The position numbers and the translations under genes are program-made. 64,000 nucleotides of DNA. Source: Variovorax davisae. Lineage in GTDB: Bacteria; Pseudomonadota; Gammaproteobacteria; Burkholderiales; Burkholderiaceae_C. Location of the stretch: positions 1-64,000 of the forward strand of contig NZ_JASZYS010000022.1 of assembly GCF_030316845.1 (NCBI RefSeq), in the 5' to 3' direction. Below the pieces are notes generated by a model that saw only the letters and a program-made list of their open reading frames with translations, ran no database searches and was not told the origin of the DNA. Below, piece by piece: positions 43,910 to 52,413 of this stretch (positions are counted from its first letter, which is position 1; every line of letters starts with the position of its first letter).

Positions 43910-44914
43910 CTAGGTTCGTGCTTCCGGACGGCGCCGCCGCCCGGCAACCTCGCCGAACTGCTGCTTGTACCAACGCGAGAAAGCACTCGGTGCCGAAAAG
44001 CCCAGCAAGTCGGCGACCTGAGACATGGGGCGCTTGCCATCCTCGAGGTAGTGCGTGGCCATCTCGCGTCGGACCGTGTTCACGAGGTCGGTAAACGTGG
44101 TGCCCTCGCGCAGAAGACGTCGATGCACGGTACGCCGGTCGACGCCGAGTTGCTGCGCCACCTGCTCGATCGAGCAGTCCCCCGAGGGCAGCAGCACGAG
44201 CAGGATATGGCGAACGCTGCCCACCGTTTCCATTCGGCCCGCTCCCGCGGTGGCATCCAGTATCTGCCGGGCATAGCGTGCCATCACCGGGTCGGCCATC
44301 GGATTCGGCGCATCCATGTCGCGCGTGGTACAGACCAGTCCGTTGAAGTCCTGCCCGAACGCCACGACGTAGCCAAAAAGACGAATGTGCAGGCCTGGGT
44401 CCCGCGGCGGTGCGTGGGTGAAGCACACCCGAATCGGGCTCCAGTCGGGGCCCAGAAAATACTTGAGGTTGCGGAACATGACGCCGACGAGAAGCTCGGT
44501 TGCCTGCCGCGAAGAGCCCTCATGGCCGAGGAGCAACGCTTCGCGGATCACTGCGACGCCCTCGGCCTCTTCGAGCTTCGCATAGACAGATTCATTGAGC
44601 AAATGGCTGTAGCGCAGCATGGCGCGCACCACGCGCCGCACCGTGGGTTCCTCCCGCGCCACCAGCGCCACGACCCCGAGGTTCGACAGCTGCCGTGTCT
44701 CGACCATGCGCAGTCCGAAGTTGTCCATTCCGCTGGCGTTCGCCGAAATCTCCAGCAGGCGTCGCACCGCGTCGGTCGGAATCCGCAGATCGGGGTCTTG
44801 CAGGCAGGCCGGGTTGAGGCCCACTTCGGCGAGCAGGGCCAGCGGATTGAGGCCAGCCTCACGCGCGACCTCGGCGTAGTTGGTCAGGCTGGCGCTGCGA
44901 ACGAGATTCGACAT
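43910..44914 (-). CDS. AraC-family transcriptional regulator (OruR/Arabinose-binding-like N-domain)
   Basis: A 334-residue AraC regulator. The N-terminal domain is of the type seen in OruR and ArgR-like activators (NPLALLAEVGLNPACLQDPD, RRLLEISANASGMDNFGLRM). The C-terminal helix-turn-helix pair is at about residues 235-330 (SIEQVAQQLGVDRRTVHRRL, MSQVADLLGFSAPSAFSRWY, KQQFGEVAGRRRR). It converges on phaC with 17 bp between stops and is divergent from the AhpD-like/BKACE/acyl-CoA synthetase/phaZ operon. It is therefore the best candidate regulator of that operon. The effector is unknown; a fatty-acid or beta-keto acid signal would fit. Confidence 0.92.
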   Translation of the reverse strand: MSNLVRSASLTNYAEVAREAGLNPLALLAEVGLNPACLQDPDLRIPTDAVRRLLEISANASGMDNFGLRMVETRQLSNLGVVALVAREEPTVRRVVRAMLRYSHLLNESVYAKLEEAEGVAVIREALLLGHEGSSRQATELLVGVMFRNLKYFLGPDWSPIRVCFTHAPPRDPGLHIRLFGYVVAFGQDFNGLVCTTRDMDAPNPMADPVMARYARQILDATAGAGRMETVGSVRHILLVLLPSGDCSIEQVAQQLGVDRRTVHRRLLREGTTFTDLVNTVRREMATHYLEDGKRPMSQVADLLGFSAPSAFSRWYKQQFGEVAGRRRRPEART

Positions 44915-45053
44915 GGCTGGGTGTTTTGGCGTCCCCCAAGGTTAAACGCGTGTCACCGCTGGTCAATCAGGACAAGTCCTCTCCCGGAACAATTAGCCCT
45001 CGAACCAGCCGAAAACGTCAACGCCCCCAGCGACAACTTCAGGAGACAAGGCC

Positions 45054-45455
45054 ATGCAACAACACGACAACACCCCCTCGACCACGCCGGTCTGCGACCG
45101 TATGCGCAACACCGGCAACTGGAATCCCGCCTGGGATGCCTTTGCCACGCTCGACGCGCAATGGACGGAGAAATTCATGGCCATGGGCGTCGCGCCCATG
45201 GTGTCGGGCGTGCTCGACGCCAAGACCGTCGAATTCCTAGCGATCGCCGTGGACGCCTCGTGCACTCACATGTACGGCCCGGGCGTGCGCCGCCACATCC
45301 GCAAGGCGCTCGAACTCGGTGCCACGAAGGAAGAAATCAATGCAGTGCTGCAGTGCGTCAGCGTGCTGGGCATCCACACGATGAGCCTGGGGGCACCGAT
45401 CCTGCTCGAAGAAGCCGCCGCACATGCCGAGCGCAATGGCGCGACCGTCGGCTGA
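45054..45455 (+). CDS. AhpD/carboxymuconolactone decarboxylase-like protein
   Basis: A 133-residue helical protein of the CMD/AhpD superfamily. Core: LDAKTVEFLAIAVDASCTHM with YGPGVRRHIRKALELGATKE. It keeps one Cys (C70) followed by THM and a later His (H81), instead of the CxxC of peroxidatic AhpD. It is therefore unlikely to be a standard disulfide peroxidase. CAGGAGACAAGG precedes the ATG. It is the first gene of the operon AhpD-like, BKACE, DUF1289, acyl-CoA synthetase and phaZ. A decarboxylase-like or accessory role beside BKACE is possible; the reaction is unknown. Confidence 0.88.
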   Translation: MQQHDNTPSTTPVCDRMRNTGNWNPAWDAFATLDAQWTEKFMAMGVAPMVSGVLDAKTVEFLAIAVDASCTHMYGPGVRRHIRKALELGATKEEINAVLQCVSVLGIHTMSLGAPILLEEAAAHAERNGATVG

Positions 45456-45501
45456 TTCCCCATCTGAACCCAACCACCTGAACCCCTTTCCGGAGACAAC
45501 C

Positions 45502-46557
45502 ATGCACTTCCTCGACGATTCCCTCCTGCCCGAAAACCAGCAAAAGCTCGTGATCCAGGTCGCCCCCTACGGCCCCCAATGGGCCGCCGGCGACTCCGAC
45601 GACATCCCCGTCACGATGGACCAGCAGGTGCAAAAGGCAGTCGACTGCTGGAACGCCGGCGCCACCGTGCTGCACGTGCACGTTCGCGAAGACGACGGCA
45701 AGGGCAGCAAGCGCCTGTCCAAGTTCAACGAGATGCTGGCGCGACTGCGTGAAGCGGTGCCGCAGATGATCTTGCAGGTGGGCGGCTCGATCTCCTTCGC
45801 CCCTGAGAGCGAAGGCCAGGCCGCCAAGTGGATGAGCGACGACACGCGCCACATGCTGGCCGAGCTCGACCCGCGGCCCGACCAGGTCACGGTGGCGGTC
45901 AACACCCAGCAGATGAACGTGATGGAGCTGATGACAGCGGCCGACGTCGAAGGCACCTCTCTCGCCAACCCGGTGGTGCAGGCCGCCTATCGCGACATGA
46001 TTGTGCCCTCCAACCCGTCGTGGCACGAGGAGCACATCCGCCGCCTGGTGGCCAACGGCATCCAGCCGCACTTCATGCTGGGCAACCTGACGGGCCTCGA
46101 AAGCCTTCTGCGCATGGTGCGCCGTGGCGTCTACAGCGGCCCGCTGAACCTCAACTACGTGGCCATCGGCGGCGGCTCGGCAGGCTTGCATCCGGCCGAC
46201 ATGCTGGAGTTTGCACGGCGCACGCCCGACGGAGCGGTGCTCACACTGGAGACGCTGAACCGCCACATCTACCCGATGAACACGATGGCCATCGCGCTTG
46301 GCATGCATGTGCGGGTGGGCATCGAGGACACTCTGTTTGGCCCGCACGGCGAGCGCATGACCTCGGTGCAGCAGATCGAGATGGTCGTGCGCCAGGCGCG
46401 CGAGTTGCGCCGTGAAGTGGCCACCGGCGCGGAGGCACGCAGCATCTTCGGCATTGGCCGGTTCTGGAGCGATGCCGACGAGACGCTGGCCCGCCTGGGC
46501 ATGCCGCCCAACCGTGCGCCGGGCCAGCGTGGCGTGCCGTTGCGCATCTCGGCTTGA
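45502..46557 (+). CDS. BKACE family beta-keto acid cleavage enzyme
   Basis: A 351-residue PF05853 enzyme, longer than the one at 30600. The zinc motif is ATVLHVHVRED (H58, H60). The C-terminal signature is MHVRVGIEDTLFGPHGERMT with the conserved Glu. The N-terminus KLVIQVAPYGPQWAAGDSDD differs from the usual AVTGA entry, indicating a distinct subgroup and probably another substrate. CGGAGACAACC lies before the ATG at 45502. It is 46 bp behind the AhpD-like gene and upstream of DUF1289, acyl-CoA synthetase and phaZ. It would turn a beta-keto acid plus acetyl-CoA into acetoacetate and an acyl-CoA; that product could link to the PHA genes around it. Confidence 0.9.
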   Translation: MHFLDDSLLPENQQKLVIQVAPYGPQWAAGDSDDIPVTMDQQVQKAVDCWNAGATVLHVHVREDDGKGSKRLSKFNEMLARLREAVPQMILQVGGSISFAPESEGQAAKWMSDDTRHMLAELDPRPDQVTVAVNTQQMNVMELMTAADVEGTSLANPVVQAAYRDMIVPSNPSWHEEHIRRLVANGIQPHFMLGNLTGLESLLRMVRRGVYSGPLNLNYVAIGGGSAGLHPADMLEFARRTPDGAVLTLETLNRHIYPMNTMAIALGMHVRVGIEDTLFGPHGERMTSVQQIEMVVRQARELRREVATGAEARSIFGIGRFWSDADETLARLGMPPNRAPGQRGVPLRISA

Positions 46558-46609
46558 GCACGGTGCTCCCTGCAAACCGCTTCGCCAATCCGTATTTCGG
46601 CACACCGCG

Positions 46610-46867
46610 ATGAGCCAGAACCATCCTATTGCAGACCCCTGCATCAGCATCTGCCGCATGGATCAGGACGGGAGGTACTGCCAGGGATGCAAGAGGACTG
46701 CGCTGGAAATCGGCGCCTGGCCGCGGATGGCCGAGCAGCACAAGGCCGAAGTGCTTGCATTGATTGAACTGCGCATGAGCGCAGTGTTCACGCCTGCTCT
46801 TGACGACACGGCCGGCCGCATAGACCGGCCTCGCACCGCGCCATTGGAGCCACAGCCAAACCCCTGA
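46610..46867 (+). CDS. DUF1289 domain-containing small Cys-rich protein
   Basis: An 85-residue protein matching DUF1289 (PF06945). C11 and C15 (DPCISICRMD) and C24 and C27 (RYCQGCKRT) form a four-Cys cluster, followed by the family's EIGAWPRMAEQHKAEVLALI helix. The cluster could hold zinc or an Fe-S centre. Function is unknown. It lies between BKACE (52 bp) and the acyl-CoA synthetase (17 bp), so it is in the same operon. The ATG at 46610 gives the normal family length; the start lacks a strong ribosome site. The tail (after residue 60) is Pro/Arg rich and not conserved. Confidence 0.88.
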   Translation: MSQNHPIADPCISICRMDQDGRYCQGCKRTALEIGAWPRMAEQHKAEVLALIELRMSAVFTPALDDTAGRIDRPRTAPLEPQPNP

Positions 46868-46884
46868 GAAAAACGGAGACAAAA

Positions 46885-48531
46885 ATGCACCCCAACCTCA
46901 TCACCGCTACGCCGTCGGCGTACACCTACCCCTTGCTCATCAAGCAATTGCTGGTCAACTCGCTGAGCCTTCACGGCGACCAAGAAATCAGCTATCGCGG
47001 CGAGATGCGCTACAGCTTTCGTGACTTCCGCCGGCGCATCGGCCGGCTCGCGTCGGCCTTGAGCGCGCTGGGCGCGCGTCACGGCACGACCGTGGCCGTC
47101 ATGGACTGGGATAGCCATCGCTACCTGGAAAGCTACTTCGGCATTCCGATGATGGGCGCCACGCTGTTCACCGTGAACGTGCGGTTGTCGCCACAGCAGA
47201 TCCTCTACACGCTGAACGATTCAGACGCGGAGATCGTGCTGGTGCACGCGGAATTCGTTCCCGTCCTCGAGCAGATCAAGGATGGCCTCCGGGGCGTGCG
47301 GCAGATCGTGGTGATGGCCGACGGCCATGACGTGCCGTCCACGATACTGGACGTGGCGGGCGAATACGAGGCGCTGCTCGGGAAGGCCTCGCCCGAATTC
47401 GAGTTCCGCGACTTCGACGAACAGACGAAGGCCGCGACCTTCTACACCACGGGAACGACCGGCGATCCGAAGGGCGTGAGCTACAGCCATCGTGACATCG
47501 TCCTGCATGCGCTGGTTGCGGCCACGAGCCTCGGCGCGCAGAAGGAAGGGCAGCGCCTGCACCGCGAGGACGTATACATGCCCATCACGCCGATGTTCCA
47601 TGTGTTGGCCTGGGGGTTACCGTACGTCGCCGTCATGCTGGGTCTCAGGACCGTCCTGCCGGGCCGCTACGTGCCTGACACCCTACTGAGGCTACGCGAG
47701 TCGGAGCGGGTGACCTTTTCCCACTGCGTCCCGACCATCCTGCAAATGATGCTGCAGGCATCTCACGAAAGCATGCAGAATCTTTCTGGCTGGAAGATGA
47801 TCATCGGCGGCTCGGCGCTCTCGCCAGTACTGTGCGAGGCGGCTCTCGCCCGAGGCATCGATGTCTTTGCCGGCTACGGCATGTCGGAGACCGGACCCAT
47901 TGTGTCGCTGGCACAGCTTCCGCCCGGCTTCACTGCGGCCGACCCGCGAGATGAGGTGCGCATGCGGTGTTCTCCCGGTCGCCCCGTGCCGCTGGTGGAC
48001 TTTCGTGTTGTCGACGAAGAGATGCACGACATGCCGCGCGACGGCAAGGGCCAGGGGGAGATCGTCCTGCGTGCTCCATTTCTCACGCAAGGCTACTTCA
48101 AGAAGCCCGAGGCCTCCGAGGAACTGTGGGCCGGTGGCTATCTGCACACGCAGGACATCGCCGTCATGGCACCAGACGGGTTCGTCCAGATCGTCGATCG
48201 CATCAAGGACGTGATCAAGACCGGTGGCGAGTGGGTGTCATCGATAGAGGTGGAAGGACTGATCGCCGAAGTCCCTGGCGTACAGGAGTGCGCCGTGATC
48301 GGCGTCCGCGACGAAAAATGGGGCGAGCGCCCGATGGCGTTCGTCGTCCGCAAGCCCGGGATGCCAATCGAGTCGTTCGCGATTCGCGAACGCCTTCTGA
48401 GGCACGTCGATGCGAAGCGAATCAGCAAATTTGCGGTCCCGGCGTCCGACCGCATCGCCTTTGTTTCGGAGATCCCGAAGACGAGTGTCGGCAAGATCAA
48501 CAAGAAGGCACTGCGCGAGCTGTCGGCTTGA
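46885..48531 (+). CDS. Medium/long-chain fatty acyl-CoA synthetase (AlkK-like)
   Basis: A 548-residue ANL adenylating enzyme. The AMP-binding P-loop is FYTTGTTGDPKGVSYSH near residues 187-205. FAGYGMSETGP is the A5 motif. GGYLHTQDIAVMAPDGFVQI then VDRIKDVIKTGGEWVSSIEV carries the A8 hinge, and KTSVGKINKKALREL holds the A10 catalytic Lys. The start YPLLIKQLLVNSLSLHGDQE fits AlkK-type fatty acyl-CoA ligases. It activates a free fatty acid to its CoA ester in the cytosol. It lies 8 bp ahead of phaZ, so it can re-activate hydroxy acids released from stored PHA or load new ones. AAAACGGAGAC precedes the ATG. Confidence 0.93.
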   Translation: MHPNLITATPSAYTYPLLIKQLLVNSLSLHGDQEISYRGEMRYSFRDFRRRIGRLASALSALGARHGTTVAVMDWDSHRYLESYFGIPMMGATLFTVNVRLSPQQILYTLNDSDAEIVLVHAEFVPVLEQIKDGLRGVRQIVVMADGHDVPSTILDVAGEYEALLGKASPEFEFRDFDEQTKAATFYTTGTTGDPKGVSYSHRDIVLHALVAATSLGAQKEGQRLHREDVYMPITPMFHVLAWGLPYVAVMLGLRTVLPGRYVPDTLLRLRESERVTFSHCVPTILQMMLQASHESMQNLSGWKMIIGGSALSPVLCEAALARGIDVFAGYGMSETGPIVSLAQLPPGFTAADPRDEVRMRCSPGRPVPLVDFRVVDEEMHDMPRDGKGQGEIVLRAPFLTQGYFKKPEASEELWAGGYLHTQDIAVMAPDGFVQIVDRIKDVIKTGGEWVSSIEVEGLIAEVPGVQECAVIGVRDEKWGERPMAFVVRKPGMPIESFAIRERLLRHVDAKRISKFAVPASDRIAFVSEIPKTSVGKINKKALRELSA

Positions 48532-48539
48532 GTTCATCA

Positions 48540-49355
48540 ATGAAAACGTTTGCAATCGAGATGATGAATCTCGGTACCGCCGCCGATCCTTTGCCCGTGC
48601 GCGTCGCTCGGCAGGCGGGCAACGGCAAGGGCGTGCCTCTGCTGATGTTCAACGGTATCGGCGGCAACATCGAGCTGCTCGCGCCGCTGGCCGAAAGGAT
48701 GCCGGAGCGAGAGATCGTCATCTTCGACATTCCCGGTGTCGGTCAATCGCAATTGCCGAAGGGGCCATATCGGCTCTGTGGCATTGCGCGGATGGCCACG
48801 CAGATTCTGGATCGCTTTCGGATCGGGCAGGCGGATGTGCTGGGCGTCTCCTGGGGCGGCGCCGCCGCACAGGAGTTCGCATACCGCTTCAGCGACCGCT
48901 GCCGTCGGCTCGTTCTCTGCGCAACCGCCGCTGGCCTAGCCATGATTCCGGCCAGCCCCACCGTGTTGTGGAAGATGGCAACTCCAAGGCGCTATACCGA
49001 CGCAAAGTACTCGCGTAGCATCAGCGGCGACATCTATGGCGGCGACTTCCGGACCCATCCGTCGTTGGCCACTGAGCTGATTCGGCACATCAAATGGCAG
49101 TCGAAGCTCGGCTACTATCTGCAGCTCGTTGCGATCGCGGGCTGGACCAGCATCCATTGGCTACCTGGCCTCCGCCAGCCCACGCTGCTTATGGCAGGAG
49201 CCGACGATCCCTTGGTACCGTTGGCCAACGCAAAGCTGATGCGCATGTTGATCCGGAATTCGGATCTCAAGGTCTTCGATTGCGGCCACTTGTTCCTGTT
49301 GACCCGCCCCGACGATTCCGTCGCGGCCATCCGCGCGTTTCTCGACAAGTCTTGA
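48540..49355 (+). CDS. phaZ: Intracellular PHA depolymerase (PhaZ type)
   Basis: A 271-residue alpha/beta hydrolase. The lipase box is DVLGVSWGGAAAQEFAY (S104), with the acid in AGADDPLVPL (D222 or D223) and H250 in CGHLFLLTRPDD. Blocks LLMFNGIGGNIELLAPL, VIFDIPGVGQS, KLGYYLQLVAIAGWTSIHWL and GDIYGGDF closely follow the intracellular medium-chain PHA depolymerases of Pseudomonas, and length agrees. It releases 3-hydroxy fatty acids from PHA granules. The gene begins 8 bp after the acyl-CoA synthetase stop. With phaC convergent beyond the AraC gene, the region holds both sides of a PHA cycle. I could not run a search to separate it from other hydrolases, but the match by eye is extensive. Confidence 0.92.
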   Translation: MKTFAIEMMNLGTAADPLPVRVARQAGNGKGVPLLMFNGIGGNIELLAPLAERMPEREIVIFDIPGVGQSQLPKGPYRLCGIARMATQILDRFRIGQADVLGVSWGGAAAQEFAYRFSDRCRRLVLCATAAGLAMIPASPTVLWKMATPRRYTDAKYSRSISGDIYGGDFRTHPSLATELIRHIKWQSKLGYYLQLVAIAGWTSIHWLPGLRQPTLLMAGADDPLVPLANAKLMRMLIRNSDLKVFDCGHLFLLTRPDDSVAAIRAFLDKS

Positions 49356-50059
49356 GAGCAACTTCCTTCTCGGAAAGAGCCAGCGGCGAGTACGTCTTGC
49401 GAAGTTGGCCGGCGGCGCTGGCGTCTCGAAACGGAAGGGCGACAGCAAAAGGCAAAAAAACTTCGGACGGACACAACCTCGCGTGAGACATGTTCTCCAA
49501 CTTTCAAGGAGGGCTAGCGCGTCAGTTCATGCCGGCAACGACGTCCCCCGCACCCCTTCATCTTCGGGAAGTTCTGGCGACAGAAGATCAACCTTGAGCT
49601 TCGGTGAGCCCCGGCTCGCTTGGGCGCGCCCTGGGATGCTGGCCGAACGGCCGGACGACGGCTTCGCATCGCACTTCGGACATGAAGACCTCCAACTCGA
49701 AAGTCTCTTCTGGGCCCGGACTACCACTTCGGCGACGTGAACAGCGGTCGTTCGATCGGCTTCGAAATTCGCTTGGTGCACCCGTGAGGGGGAGGAGCAG
49801 CATGGGCGATGTCCGAAACACCTTGGGACCGGTCGTTGGTCCCGGGATCTTCGTGGCACCTGGGTGACCGGAATCGGCGTCACAGCGTGAGTTCGCCCTG
49901 CGGAAGGGAGGACAGCAATCGTTGCGCACCTGCCGTACGACTGGCGCCGACGACAGGCAGGGTAGGGCCCTTTGCCGCCTTTCGAGTTCGCGCCTCGAAC
50001 GTCCGCAGTGCTCCAGACAGCAGACCTTCGCGATAGAGGTCAGCCGACAACGACAGACT
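49356..50059. other. 700-bp gap between convergent phaZ and DUF1254 genes; no gene recognised
   Basis: Both strands have short open frames, none with a familiar protein. Fragments such as GGGCCCTTTGCCGCC near 49965 and the GAACAGCGGTCGTTCG block near 49738 recall pieces of the dispersed repeat, so the segment may be made of worn repeat copies. No terminator hairpin stands out. Confidence 0.4.
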
Positions 50060-51535
50060 TCACTTGGAAGCCACGATCCCTGGTGGCTTCCACGTCCCCT
50101 CGCCGGCCGGCAAGATTGAAGGAGGGGTATCTTTCGGCCAGTACAGGCGCATTGCGAGGTAGATCGGGCCGTCCGGTGCAGGCAGCCAGTTCGATTCGAG
50201 CGCCTTGCCGGGCGAGTCCTTCTGGATGTATATCGTGAGCGAACCATCGCGGTTCTTTTTCATGCTCGGGACCATGGGCGAGTTGATGAGGTAGCGGTTG
50301 ATCGGGTTCTTGATCAGCAGCTGGCTCTTGCCGTCGTACATCGTTACCGACCAGAAAGCGTTCACCGGGGGTGTCTGACCGGCTGGGAACGTAAGCGTGT
50401 AGTTGTGCTTGCTGCCATCAAGCGGTTGGCCCTTCTCATCCACGCGGGTCAACGGATACGCGGCCTCGACCGCATCGTTGCCGTAGATACCGCCCTTGGC
50501 AGCGCCGGCGCGCATCAGCCAGTCCTGCTTGTAGAAGTTGCGGTCGCCGAAGAAGGAGCCGATGTTCCAACCGTTGACGTTCTTCAAGCCGCTGGCCAGC
50601 CACTTGTCAACCTTCTCGTCGCCGGCCTTCGCGCCCAGCCCAACAGCGGCCTTATGTTCGAGCGACAGGTCCTTGAACTCGAAGGTCTTGCCCGGGCCGA
50701 TGCCAATGCGAGCGATCCGTGCGCGCACGTCCCGGTCTTCAGCGGAAGGTGGAACATACTGAAGCGCGGCGTCCAGGTATTCGTAGAAGTTCTGCTTGAT
50801 CCCTGCGGTGGTGGCCGGGAGAAACTTGACGGCCGATGCCGCCGGCGGCGCGGCGCGCCCCAGGAACGCCGACAGCGGCTGGGCTTTGTAGCCCGACTGC
50901 ACCTTCACCACGTTCGGCATGTCCTTGGCGTTGAAAAGCTGCGTGCGGTAGGCCGCGAGCGCGAAGGGCGTGGTCGATGTGAACACCTTGCGAATGCCGG
51001 GCGGCGTTTCGCCTTTCCAGTCCGGCCCGACGACCATGTAGTTGCCCGGCCCGCTGCCCGTCGCGCGGCTGCCGATGTAGCCGAAGTTGTAGGTGTTGCC
51101 GTCGTTGAGCATCACTGCGTAGTAGCGTTTCTTGTCCACCGCGGGTACCGAGAGCACCATCGGTTCGGCCCTCAGGTCCAGCCAAAGCAATGAGTACGGC
51201 GTGTCGCTGTTGGGCGTGATGACCGCCGTGTCTTGGTAGGTGTAGACGCGGGGTTCGTTCTTGATCTGGTTGAAAGGTGCCTTGAATTGCGGGCCGCCCT
51301 TGTCCACGGCGTACTCGTTCATCACCGCGTAGTTCATCACGATAGGCAGGCCGTAGATGAAGGCCTCTTCGGCGATGGCCTTCGTCTCGGCAAGACTCGG
51401 CGCTGCGACGCCGCTGGCGACGTCCGCCTTGGCGGCCTGGGACACAGGGTCGCTCTTGGTGGCGCACCCTGTCGTGAGCGCCATGGCGGCGGCGACGGTG
51501 GCACAACTCGTGAGTCGCGTCAGCTGAGATTTCAT
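50060..51535 (-). CDS. DUF1254/DUF1214 domain-containing lipoprotein
   Basis: A 491-residue DUF1254 + DUF1214 protein. Unlike the pair at 20188-23001, it has a lipoprotein signal (MALTTGCATKS, lipidated C24) and should be membrane-anchored. Family blocks: EEAFIYGLPIVMNYAVMNEY, ITPNSDTPYSLLWLDLRAEP, YNFGYIGSRATGSGPGNYMV, PPVNAFWSVTMYDGKSQLLI and SNWLPAPDGPIYLAMRLYWP. The molecular function is unknown. It lies 50 bp downstream of an outer-membrane barrel-like gene on the same strand, so the two are probably one operon. The C-terminus ends TWKPPGIVASK. Confidence 0.93.
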   Translation of the reverse strand: MKSQLTRLTSCATVAAAMALTTGCATKSDPVSQAAKADVASGVAAPSLAETKAIAEEAFIYGLPIVMNYAVMNEYAVDKGGPQFKAPFNQIKNEPRVYTYQDTAVITPNSDTPYSLLWLDLRAEPMVLSVPAVDKKRYYAVMLNDGNTYNFGYIGSRATGSGPGNYMVVGPDWKGETPPGIRKVFTSTTPFALAAYRTQLFNAKDMPNVVKVQSGYKAQPLSAFLGRAAPPAASAVKFLPATTAGIKQNFYEYLDAALQYVPPSAEDRDVRARIARIGIGPGKTFEFKDLSLEHKAAVGLGAKAGDEKVDKWLASGLKNVNGWNIGSFFGDRNFYKQDWLMRAGAAKGGIYGNDAVEAAYPLTRVDEKGQPLDGSKHNYTLTFPAGQTPPVNAFWSVTMYDGKSQLLIKNPINRYLINSPMVPSMKKNRDGSLTIYIQKDSPGKALESNWLPAPDGPIYLAMRLYWPKDTPPSILPAGEGTWKPPGIVASK

Positions 51536-51585
51536 GATGCTTCCTGTCCTTTGTGGGGTATCGAGAATCGACGAGGCTGAACCAC

Positions 51586-52413
51586 TTACTTGGGGAACAT
51601 AAGCTGCGCCTGCAACCGCAATGCCCAGCGAGGCGCGTTGTCAGGCCGCTCGACGTTGTAGTAAGCCGAGGCCTGCAGATTCACGGGCAGCTTGCCGAAG
51701 CGCACGATCTTCCCGACCCCACCACCCATCGGCACGATCCACTTCTGTCCGCCGGCCGCTTCCCAGTTCGCCGTGATTAGCGGCGATGACGTCAGGTAAA
51801 AGCCGCCCGGAAAGTTGTAGTTCAGGAAGGGCTGCAGGGTCAGTTGGTTGATCTTCGGATCAGTCGAAGAGCCGCTCACCGACCAGATGTTGTTGATCAG
51901 CGCACCAAAGACCCATGGGCTGCCCTTCTCGAGATGCAGCACGACGGCGGTTGGGCCGAGTCCCCAGCGGTCGTTGCCCAACCGGTCGTTGGTGTGCGTA
52001 GGCAACTGCGCAACGGCACCGACGCCCCATATCCAGCTGCCCGAGTTCTTCGGTGACAGGAATCCGTTGAGCTGGATGTCGCCAAGCCCAAAGGTCGATC
52101 CTTCGAAGGGCGTGGAGGCTGGCTGCCAGATCAGCGGCATGATGGTGCGCGAGATCAAGTTCCAATCCTCGTTGAGGCTGAAAGGGACCACGGGCTGGAT
52201 ATTGAGCACGTTCTGTGTGCGTTCTTCGGGGCCGGAGTCGAAGTTGGTGTTGAGCTGGAAGGGCACGCTGATCAGGCTGGCCAACGGATTCTGTGCAGCC
52301 TTGGCGAGCTCCTCATTGCTTTGCTGCGCTATGGATGGCATTGAGGGCAGCAACGCGAGGCTAGCCGCAACCATGAGGGACGCAACGAGACGCCTAGGCT
52401 GAATCAATTTCAT
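51586..52413 (-). CDS. Outer-membrane transporter-like beta-barrel protein (often annotated 'neuromedin U')
   Basis: A 275-residue secreted protein. It has a signal peptide (LVASLMVAASLALLPSMPSI, cleavage near AQ). ELAKAAQNPLASLISVPFQL, then NIQPVVPFSLNEDWNLISRT, FGLGDIQLNGFLSPK, IWGVGAVAQLPTHTNDRLG and WVFGALINNIWSVSG match a bacterial family misnamed neuromedin U. The alternating pattern and the C-terminal aromatic region (LQAQLMFPK) suggest an outer-membrane barrel related to phenol-degradation MetA-type porins. The start ATG at 52411-52413 is followed by basic residues, as expected. It heads the operon with the DUF1254 lipoprotein, so the two may form an envelope pair. Confidence 0.9.
   Translation of the reverse strand: MKLIQPRRLVASLMVAASLALLPSMPSIAQQSNEELAKAAQNPLASLISVPFQLNTNFDSGPEERTQNVLNIQPVVPFSLNEDWNLISRTIMPLIWQPASTPFEGSTFGLGDIQLNGFLSPKNSGSWIWGVGAVAQLPTHTNDRLGNDRWGLGPTAVVLHLEKGSPWVFGALINNIWSVSGSSTDPKINQLTLQPFLNYNFPGGFYLTSSPLITANWEAAGGQKWIVPMGGGVGKIVRFGKLPVNLQASAYYNVERPDNAPRWALRLQAQLMFPK

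Noticed and set aside
42531..44426. 631-codon minus-strand frame
   Set aside because: Antisense to phaC and out of frame with the AraC gene; no family resemblance.
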